Below, piece after piece: positions 1 to 4,260 of a stretch of DNA of 5,903 nt (the stretch's first letter is position 1; every line of letters begins with the position of its first letter). This stretch comes from Saprospiraceae bacterium (GTDB lineage: Bacteria; Bacteroidota; Bacteroidia; Chitinophagales; Saprospiraceae), in NCBI GenBank assembly GCA_023300255.1, contig JALZWC010000709.1:1-5903 (forward strand). Reading direction: 5' to 3'. The notes beneath the pieces were generated by a model. It saw nothing but the letters and a program-made list of their open reading frames with translations, had not been told where the DNA came from and made no database searches. The position numbers and the translations under genes were made by a program.

Positions 1-692
1 ACTTCACCTGATGGCATATTGGTTTGACCATCAGAATTGATCCATGTCCTATCCGCTACACTGAAAGTAATATCTGTATGATCAGCAAGGTATCGGACCT
101 CAGAAACTTGATCAAGATATTCTTTGATTCCCTGCTGATGTGCTCTTACTTTGAGCCATTCTCCAGCAGGGTCATCACTATATAAGTGACAAGCATTGAA
201 TACAAATTTCTCATATTCCTCAAGGGACATATTAGCCGCCTGTGCAGAAGCTTGCGTAGGGAATTGACATAGACTTCTTTTCAAAGCATTAGGCGCAGAC
301 CGATCTGCTGTTCTTTCGAAATAGAGTTTATTGATAGGGGACATTGCAGCTGATCGCAACTTATGTTTTTGAGGATCTACTTTGGGGCTTTCGTTGAGAT
401 TATATGGTGCTCGTATATTTAGATAAGCATCAAATTCTTCCATTGCCTGTCTATACACAGGGGAAATATATTCTAATTGATGTTTTTCTGCTTCTTCTAA
501 AAAAATACGATTTCTACCTCTAAATTCAATATCTAACTCCACAATAGCTCCTGCTCGCAAAGCATGTCGATATACTTCTCTGACTAAAGGTTCTGCTAGT
601 GTGGTGCTTCTGACGTATAGTTTTTCGCCAGGCTGTAGTTCTACGCAATAATGGACTAATAATTTGGCATATTTAGAAAGGATAGTTTCCAT
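1..692 (-). CDS. M29-family metallo-aminopeptidase, N-terminal part (runs off left edge)
   Basis: This is the first 230 codons of a gene read leftward from the ATG at 692-690, with no stop before the window edge. The product resembles peptidase family M29 (AmpS, aminopeptidase T/II), cytosolic enzymes that use a two-metal centre to remove N-terminal residues from peptides. Supporting sequence: an N-terminal LLVHYCVELQPGEKLYVRS stretch (residues 11-29), EPLVREVYRHALRAGA (34-49), the helix around residues 157-180 containing EEYEKFVFNAC and DDPAGEW, and NMPSGEV at 225-231. Glu230 fits the position of the first metal-ligand glutamate of the family. Members are usually about 360-410 residues, so roughly 40% is missing, including the later Glu/His/Asp ligands. 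The start is preceded by A/T-rich sequence without a Shine-Dalgarno motif, as is common in Bacteroidota. It is divergent from the gene at 1023. The family call is firm; substrate and metal are not visible. Confidence 0.9.
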   Translation of the reverse strand, partial: METILSKYAKLLVHYCVELQPGEKLYVRSTTLAEPLVREVYRHALRAGAIVELDIEFRGRNRIFLEEAEKHQLEYISPVYRQAMEEFDAYLNIRAPYNLNESPKVDPQKHKLRSAAMSPINKLYFERTADRSAPNALKRSLCQFPTQASAQAANMSLEEYEKFVFNACHLYSDDPAGEWLKVRAHQQGIKEYLDQVSEVRYLADHTDITFSVADRTWINSDGQTNMPSGE

Positions 693-734
693 AATATTTG
701 AGTCTTTGAAATTCTTTTAGAAAATGTGTAATTT

Positions 735-778
735 AGTAAGTAATAAGTATAAAGTAAGAGGTAAGAAGTAATAAGTAT
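735..778. repeat. Imprecise GTAAG/AATAAG short-word repeat tract
   Basis: A 12-bp word, AGTAATAAGTAT, occurs exactly at 739-750 and again at 767-778. Between and around the copies lie variants of the same word (AGTAAG, AAGTAAG, GTAAGAAG), giving an imprecise tract of roughly 44 bp. The reverse complement of these words recurs at 951-971 (CTTATCTTACTTTTACTTAC), so the two tracts could pair across about 175 bp. This could be low-complexity sequence typical of the genome, or the terminal inverted repeats of a small non-coding element; the sequence alone does not decide. Confidence 0.6.
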
Positions 779-964
779 GTGTACATTCAATCCTTAAAAA
801 TAGTATGGTTACTTTATTTCTTACTTTTCCTTAGACGAATTGACTAAATGAATGACCATTATAACCACGTAGAGATATAAGGCATGTAGGCTTTTACATA
901 GGTGTATAATGTATTTACATGGTTCAATAAAAACCTATTTAGTCTGATTACTTATCTTACTTTT

Positions 965-985
965 ACTTACTTTGCAAAAGTAAGT
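965..985. promoter_or_regulatory. 21-bp dyad with a candidate Bacteroidota -7 promoter element
   Basis: Arms ACTTACT (965-971) and AGTAAGT (979-985) are perfect inverted repeats around the 7-bp spacer TTGCAAA. On the minus strand, 982-975 reads TACTTTTG, an exact match to the TAnnTTTG -7 consensus known from Bacteroidota; the matching -33 TTTG is not clearly present. That promoter would give the peptidase gene a long leader of about 275 nt. On the plus strand, TTACTTTG (967-974) matches the consensus at all but one fixed position and would place a start site about 40 nt before the GTG at 1023. The site could be a shared divergent promoter or operator, or simply another copy of the GTAAG-type repeat. 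Confidence 0.3.
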
Positions 986-1022
986 TTTTGAAATGTAAAG
1001 AGAAAACATAAAAAATAATATA

Positions 1023-1583
1023 GTGGACGACGAAGGAATAATAGATAAACTCACTCGAAGCTTTGAGTTAGAAATGCCTGACGGTAGGAGCATGGATGAC
1101 TATTTGGATGAGATATTACCATTAATTAGGCCGTGGAGTGAAGATTTATATGAAGATGAGTTTTTTTTAGACACCCGATGGCTAGAGATGCGGGATGATG
1201 AGCATTTTACAGATACTATTCTACATATCTTCCGAGCAAAAGGGGAGTATATGATTGTAAGAGAGGGAGATATTGACTCCGCAAGATGGAATACCTTACC
1301 TAATTCTAATACCCTTTTATTAGAAACGGGGAAACGAGGAGAATTTTTTGATTTAGCTTTTTTGAATCAAGATTTTCTAGTGCTAAAAAAACATGGAGAG
1401 CAACAGCGGAAAGGAATGAGAAAATATTTTGTGTTAGGTAAAGAATCAGTAGTATCAAGATTAGAATGGAGAGATATGATGGAGTTGATGTTTAATCTCT
1501 ATAGAGGAAATTCACAATTAGTAGTCTACTTAGCTGTTTTTGTGGTAATTATTGCAGCGATTATTATCTTTTCTATTCTTTGA
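1023..1583 (+). CDS. Hypothetical acidic protein with a C-terminal membrane anchor
   Basis: I do not recognise this 186-residue protein. It starts at GTG; an in-frame TAA at 996-998 rules out an earlier start, and the next in-frame methionines are residues 19 and 24. The first 60 residues are strongly acidic (for example DDYLDEILPL at 25-34 and EDEFFLD at 44-50). The middle (about 65-125) alternates hydrophobic and polar residues, as expected of a folded alpha/beta domain. A basic patch follows at 122-134 (KKHGEQQRKGMRK). Residues 166-186 (LVVYLAVFVVIIAA then IIIFSIL) form one hydrophobic helix ending exactly at the C-terminus, with no signal peptide. That pattern predicts a tail-anchored inner-membrane protein with the bulk in the cytoplasm. 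Its stop is 99 bp before the FMN reductase-like gene on the same strand, so the two could be co-transcribed. No enzymatic motif is visible. Confidence 0.75.
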   Translation: MDDEGIIDKLTRSFELEMPDGRSMDDYLDEILPLIRPWSEDLYEDEFFLDTRWLEMRDDEHFTDTILHIFRAKGEYMIVREGDIDSARWNTLPNSNTLLLETGKRGEFFDLAFLNQDFLVLKKHGEQQRKGMRKYFVLGKESVVSRLEWRDMMELMFNLYRGNSQLVVYLAVFVVIIAAIIIFSIL

Positions 1584-1590
1584 TAACTGT

Positions 1591-1632
1591 CGGAATCAGA
1601 ATTTACAGAATTATAGGATTTGCAGAATGCTG
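1591..1632. repeat. Short CAGAATTTA-type word repeat after a stop codon
   Basis: Four to five imperfect copies of a roughly 9-bp word follow the upstream stop codon by 7 bp: GGAATCA, GAATTTACA, GAATTATAG, GATTTGCA and GAATGC. The repeated core is (G)AATT/GATT separated by CAG or TAG. It has no long hairpin and no poly-T run, so it is not a typical terminator. It resembles the other imprecise short-word tracts of this window in form but uses different words. Confidence 0.55.
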
Positions 1633-1682
1633 CTTTAGGGTTGTACCACTAGTGTTCTATTTTAAAGGAAATTTATAGAACG

Positions 1683-2222
1683 ATGAAAAAGAAAATTTTA
1701 GCTATTGCAGGAAGTGTTAGAAAGAATTCGGTTAATAAAGCTTTGTTAGGCTATATAGCAAATACCTTTAGTGAAGTTTGTGCGATAGAAATTTACGATC
1801 AAGTAGAACAACTACCTATTTTTAATCCAGATTTAGAAGGCGACTTAATGCCAGCAATAATAACAGAGCTACAAGCAAAAATTGTGGCTGCAGATGGTGT
1901 AATTATAAGTACACCAGAATATGTATTTAGCTTGCCTGGGAATTTAAAAAATCTACTAGAATGGAATGTGTCTTCAACCGTCTTTTTAGAAAAACCTGTT
2001 GCGCTAATAGTTGCTGCAGCTTCTGGATTAAAGGCTTTTGAGTCTTTAGATTTAGTAATGTCTACCATTACTTGTAGTCCTATTCCTGATGAATTGAAAG
2101 CACATTTTCAAGGAATTGGTAAGAAAGTCAGTATCGATGGAGAAATATTAGATATAGAAATTATAGAAAAAATCAATAGTTTAATGAAGGCATTTTCAAC
2201 GATTATTGAGTCTGGAAACTAG
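1683..2222 (+). CDS. NAD(P)H-dependent FMN reductase family flavoprotein
   Basis: This 179-residue protein fits the NADPH-dependent FMN reductase family of flavodoxin-like proteins (ChrR/YieF, azoreductase and ArsH relatives), soluble homo-oligomeric enzymes that use NAD(P)H to reduce flavin, quinones, azo dyes or oxyanions. The opening strand and phosphate-binding loop are clear: KILAIAGSVRKNSVNKALL (residues 4-22), the GSxRxxSxN pattern that holds the FMN phosphate. The second signature, ISTPEYVFSLPGNLKNLLEW (75-94), matches the family's TPEYxxSxPGxLKNxxDW. The family usually has PEYN; here the position is Val81, so the flavin contact there may differ. KPVALIV (104-110) is the next core strand. 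The length is normal for the family. It starts at ATG; a weak AAAGGA lies about 13 nt upstream. The substrate cannot be inferred, and the neighbours give no hint. Confidence 0.9.
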   Translation: MKKKILAIAGSVRKNSVNKALLGYIANTFSEVCAIEIYDQVEQLPIFNPDLEGDLMPAIITELQAKIVAADGVIISTPEYVFSLPGNLKNLLEWNVSSTVFLEKPVALIVAAASGLKAFESLDLVMSTITCSPIPDELKAHFQGIGKKVSIDGEILDIEIIEKINSLMKAFSTIIESGN

Positions 2223-2313
2223 AAAGTGTCACTATATAATAAACAAAATACCACCGCTAGAACTAATTCCCATAACTTAAACCCTCAATCGTCAGGCTAA
2301 GGAGTTCGTTAAA

Positions 2314-2389
2314 ATGTCAGACACTCTTAAAAGTGGCTGACATCAAGGGTTTTCGGAAAGATGTCAGCCATTTTCAAAATGTCTGCCAT
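2314..2389. repeat. Cluster of TGTCAG words forming alternative hairpins
   Basis: Four related words occur in a row: ATGTCAGACACT (2314-2325), its near-inverse AGTGGCTGACAT (2332-2343), ATGTCAGCCA (2361-2370) and ATGTCTGCCAT (2379-2389). The first two form a 12-bp stem with one mismatch and a 6-nt loop. The second can instead pair with the third: 2330-2344 with 2360-2374 is a 15-bp stem with one G-T pair and a 15-nt loop. The two stems share 2332-2343 and exclude each other. The word GGCTGACATC at 2335-2344 recurs exactly at 4161-4170 in the eno-ftsB spacer, pointing to a repeat family rather than a gene-specific attenuator. Confidence 0.7.
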
Positions 2390-2431
2390 CTATACTTTAG
2401 AGCGTCAACTAAAAAAGTGGTAGAATGCGGT

Positions 2432-2490
2432 ACAACTCGGAGAGTTGTGTTACAGTTTCTGGCTAAGTGTAACACGACTCTCTGAGTTGT
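2432..2490 (+). repeat. Long inverted repeat, 23-bp stem with 13-nt loop
   Basis: The arms 2432-2454 and 2468-2490 pair over 23 positions around a 13-nt loop. Only two positions are not Watson-Crick (2439 with 2483, and 2446 with 2476). Both are G-U wobbles if the plus strand is transcribed but A-C mismatches on the minus strand. Each arm is itself a small hairpin of ACAACTC and GAGTTGT (or GAGTCGT), so the element can fold as one long stem or as two short ones. There is no T-run after it, which argues against a simple terminator. It could be a REP- or MITE-like repeat or a structured RNA downstream of the flavoprotein gene. Confidence 0.75.
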
Positions 2491-2544
2491 GCACATCCTT
2501 TATGAAAAACTAAATATTATTGTTTTTTATTTCCAGAAGAATCG

Positions 2545-2588
2545 AAAAAAAAACGGCTAGCATAATGTTAATTATACTAGCCGTTTTT
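2545..2588. terminator. Bidirectional rho-independent terminator between convergent genes
   Basis: Nine A residues (2545-2553) precede CGGCTAG (2554-2560), which pairs with CTAGCCG (2577-2583), followed by five T residues (2584-2588). Five of the A residues also pair with the T-run, and the loop can pair further (2562-2566 with 2571-2575) around GTTA. Read on the minus strand, the hairpin is followed by nine T residues, so it should be stronger for sucD, whose stop lies about 150 bp before it. On the plus strand it would end transcripts of the flavoprotein gene. Confidence 0.85.
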
Positions 2589-2693
2589 ATCTAAAAATAG
2601 AGAGCAGACCAGCCCGCCTGACGGCAGTCGATCGGGGAAGCGATAGTAGAAATCACATCCGTTTAAAAACGAAAACTTTATCACTTCTAAACG

Positions 2694-2735
2694 AAATCTG
2701 TCTCTACTCTCTATTCTCGGCTCTCTCTTCTATTT
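2694..2735 (-). repeat. GAGA-type imprecise short-word tract at the 3' end of sucD
   Basis: Directly after the sucD stop, the minus strand reads a run of purine words: AGAAATAGAAGAGAGAG, then CCGAGAATAGAGAGTAGAG, then ACAGATTT. The unit is roughly GAGAATA/GAGAGTA, repeated imprecisely with a spacing of 7-9 bp. A complementary copy sits at 2596-2608 (AATAGAGAGCAGA on the plus strand), giving a 9-bp perfect inverted match between AATAGAGAG at 2596-2604 and 2707-2715. The function is unknown; it may be low-complexity 3' spacer. Confidence 0.5.
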
Positions 2736-3620
2736 CTACAACTTTCCAGCTTTCTTCAAAGCTTTCAACATTGTCTTGCCAATATCTGCTGGAGACTTCA
2801 CCACACTGATACCACACTTCTTCATGATTTTCATCTTAGCTTCCGCAGTATCTTCAGCACCACCGATGATCGCACCTGCATGGCCCATTGTACGACCTTT
2901 AGGAGCTGTTTGACCAGCGATGAAACCTACAACTGGTTTAGTACCATGCTTCTTAATGTACTCAGCAGCTTCTGCTTCCATCGTACCACCAATCTCTCCA
3001 ATCATTACGATACCATCTGTATCTTTATCGTTCATTAATAACTCTACCGCTTCTTTAGTCGTTGTACCAATAATTGGATCACCACCGATACCTATACAAG
3101 TAGACTGACCTAAACCAGCTTTAGTTACTTGATCTACTGCTTCATAAGTTAAGGTACCTGAACGAGAGACAATTCCAATTCTACCTGGATTATGAATAAA
3201 GCCTGGCATGATACCACATTTTGCACCTCCTGGCGTAATAACTCCTGGGCAATTTGGACCGACCAATCGACAATCCTTATTTTCAATATATGCTTTTACT
3301 TTAACCATGTCTTGAACAGGAATACCTTCTGTAATACATATGATTACTTCGATACCTGCATCTGCTGCTTCCATGATCGCATCTGCTGCAAATCTTGGAG
3401 GAACAAAGATGACAGAAACATTAGCGCCTGCAGTACCTACAGCTTCTGCAACCGTATTAAATACAGGCTTTTTTAGATGGACTTGTCCTCCTTTTCCTGG
3501 CGTAACACCACCTACCACTTTGGTTCCATATTCTATCATCTGACCTGCATGGAAAGAACCTTCCTTCCCTGTAAATCCTTGAACGATCACCTTTGATTTA
3601 GCATTAATTAATACAGCCAT
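2736..3620 (-). CDS. sucD: Succinate-CoA ligase (succinyl-CoA synthetase) subunit alpha
   Basis: The product is the 294-residue alpha subunit of succinyl-CoA synthetase, the TCA-cycle enzyme that interconverts succinyl-CoA and succinate with formation of ATP or GTP in the cytoplasm. The N-terminal CoA-binding Rossmann domain shows VQGFTGKEGSFHAGQMIEYG (residues 13-32) and GGVTPGKGG (37-45). VGPNCPGVITPG (120-131) and GRIGIVSRSGTLTYE (146-160) follow. The ligase domain carries GIGGDPIIGT (177-186) and GHAGAIIGG (246-254), in which His247 is the phosphorylated active-site histidine. Its length matches the family. It starts at ATG with a leader of only A and T before it, and ends with TAG. The beta-subunit gene sucC is not in the window, so the pair is apparently split here, which is common in Bacteroidota. 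It lies 44 bp after the ftsB-like gene and may share its transcript; the terminator at 2545-2588 should end it. Confidence 0.97.
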   Translation of the reverse strand: MAVLINAKSKVIVQGFTGKEGSFHAGQMIEYGTKVVGGVTPGKGGQVHLKKPVFNTVAEAVGTAGANVSVIFVPPRFAADAIMEAADAGIEVIICITEGIPVQDMVKVKAYIENKDCRLVGPNCPGVITPGGAKCGIMPGFIHNPGRIGIVSRSGTLTYEAVDQVTKAGLGQSTCIGIGGDPIIGTTTKEAVELLMNDKDTDGIVMIGEIGGTMEAEAAEYIKKHGTKPVVGFIAGQTAPKGRTMGHAGAIIGGAEDTAEAKMKIMKKCGISVVKSPADIGKTMLKALKKAGKL

Positions 3621-3664
3621 TATTTATTTTTAATTTGATTAGGTTGACTAGTTTAGTAAAGAAA

Positions 3665-3982
3665 CTACTTTTCTTTATTTACAATAATAAAGACATCTTC
3701 ATTTGCCTTTTTCATATGATAATGTTCTCTTGCGAACTTCTCTGTATCTTGTTCTAAATCGATTTTATCTGCCTTGACAGTTTCGATTTCTTTTTCGTAA
3801 AAAACTTTATCCATTTTTAACTTCTCTAGTTGTTGTTGTAAGGTGATCTGCGTAAAAATATTATGCCTATCAAAAAACGTTAACCAACCGATAAAGAAAA
3901 GCAAACACAAAAAATACCTGTTTCGTAAAGGTGCAGGTATCTGTCGGATTAGTGGTTTAAAAGGATTATTGCGAATGGCCAT
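3665..3982 (-). CDS. FtsB/DivIC-type septum formation initiator protein
   Basis: This 105-residue protein has the full layout of the septum formation initiator family (FtsB of Proteobacteria, DivIC of Firmicutes). A short basic cytoplasmic tail (about 1-21) is followed by one membrane helix (YFLCLLFFIGWLTFF, 23-37), a coiled coil (about 46-82) with regular hydrophobic spacing and many Lys/Glu, and the conserved ending EKFAREHYHMKKANEDVFIIV (81-101), equivalent to the ExxAREkYgMkkpgE pattern of the family. Such proteins join FtsL and FtsQ/DivIB in the divisome and help activate septal cell-wall synthesis. The topology is type II, with the coiled coil in the periplasm. The gene sits after eno on the same strand, a linkage seen in many bacteria and supporting the call, but the gap here is 273 bp and filled with repeats. 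sucD follows 44 bp later. Whether to name it ftsB or divIC cannot be decided from sequence alone. Confidence 0.92.
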   Translation of the reverse strand: MAIRNNPFKPLIRQIPAPLRNRYFLCLLFFIGWLTFFDRHNIFTQITLQQQLEKLKMDKVFYEKEIETVKADKIDLEQDTEKFAREHYHMKKANEDVFIIVNKEK

Positions 3983-4040
3983 ATATATTCTTTTCTTGAA
4001 TTTAGTGACCTAAGTTAGTGCTTTTTCCTTTAAAAAAGAA

Positions 4041-4160
4041 GTCAGATCGTTCCTCCGGAACTGTCAGAGGTCAGAAGTCAGATGTATGATGTTGACAACG
4101 TGGTGTAACGTCACGTTGTCAACATCATACATCTGACACCTGACAGCGCAGCGATCTGAC
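4041..4160. repeat. Large modular palindrome with a perfect 26-bp stem
   Basis: The core is a perfect inverted repeat, 4077-4102 with 4112-4137 (26 bp), around a 9-nt loop. Homology between the arms continues outward in blocks: CTGTCAG at 4061-4067 matches CTGACAG at 4140-4146, and GTCAGATCG at 4041-4049 matches CGATCTGAC at 4152-4160. The blocks are separated by unrelated inserts: an 11-bp mini-palindrome (TTCCTCCGGAA, 4050-4060) on one side and a 5-bp GC-rich insert (CGCAG, 4147-4151) on the other. The whole 120 bp is thus an imperfect palindrome in the eno-ftsB gap. Transcribed from eno, it would form a very stable hairpin. No T-run follows, so it is not a standard terminator. Confidence 0.85.
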
Positions 4161-4223
4161 GGCTGACATCTTTAAAGGTAGTCAACATCATACATCTGAC
4201 ACCTGACAGCGCAGCGGTCTGAC
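4118..4223. repeat. 43-bp direct repeat pair, 63-bp offset
   Basis: Positions 4118-4160 and 4181-4223 are identical except for one base (A at 4153, G at 4216). The unit begins GTCAACATCATACATCTGAC and ends with the GC-rich CAGCGCAGCG followed by a GTCTGAC or ATCTGAC word. The first copy is also the right arm of the palindrome at 4041-4160, so the second copy is a duplicated arm without a partner. Near-identity in a non-coding spacer indicates recent duplication or conversion. Confidence 0.9.
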
Positions 4224-4260
4224 ATCTGACTTCTCTTATTGACATCTGACATCTCTTACT
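4221..4260. repeat. 20-bp tandem repeat running into the eno stop codon
   Basis: Two adjacent 20-bp units, 4221-4240 and 4241-4260, share 18 of 20 bases. Each starts with GACATCTGAC and continues TTCTCTTATT or ATCTCTTACT. The second unit covers the eno stop codon (4256-4258) and part of its last lysine codon. It belongs to the same TCTGACA word family as the neighbouring palindrome. Confidence 0.8.

Larger units (their letters stand above)
693..1022. other. Divergent AT-rich spacer without a gene
   Basis: This 330-bp stretch lies between two divergent genes and must hold both promoters. I found no open reading frame of useful length and no RNA gene. It contains GTAAG-rich words at 735-778 and complementary CTTAC words at 822-828 and 951-971, plus a 21-bp dyad at 965-985; these are listed separately. 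A TATAAT string at 905-910 exists, but Bacteroidota housekeeping promoters normally use a different -7 element, so I do not call it a promoter. Confidence 0.6.
2223..2735. other. Convergent spacer without a gene, rich in hairpins
   Basis: This 513-bp region separates the 3' ends of the plus-strand flavoprotein gene and the minus-strand sucD. Open frames inside it are very short (the ATGs at 2314 and 2425 reach stops within 15 codons), so I see no gene. In order it holds a TGTCAG-word cluster (2314-2389), a long stem (2432-2490), a bidirectional terminator (2545-2588), a small GC-rich patch (2612-2626, CCCGCCTGACGGCAG) in otherwise AT-rich DNA, and a GAGA-type tract that abuts the sucD stop. 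Nothing recognisable lies at 2223-2313. Confidence 0.7.

Noticed and set aside
905..910. TATAAT as a sigma-70 -10 box
   Set aside because: No suitable -35 lies upstream, the region is very AT-rich, and Bacteroidota use a TAnnTTTG element.
1799..2068. Minus-strand open frame of 89 codons
   Set aside because: It lies wholly inside the well-supported FMN reductase-like gene on the other strand and shows no family features.
2612..2626. GC-rich CCCGCCTGACGGCAG patch as part of a foreign insertion
   Set aside because: It is too short to judge, has no flanking direct repeats and no transposase nearby; it is more likely a fragment of a dispersed repeat.
2920..3543. Three plus-strand open frames opposite sucD
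   Set aside because: They are antisense to a clear sucD gene, overlap each other, and their translations look like low-complexity reverse-frame products.
4041..4260. Possible CRISPR array in the repeated spacer
   Set aside because: There are only two 43-bp direct copies plus a 20-bp tandem; the intervening sequence is itself made of the repeat words, and no cas gene is present.
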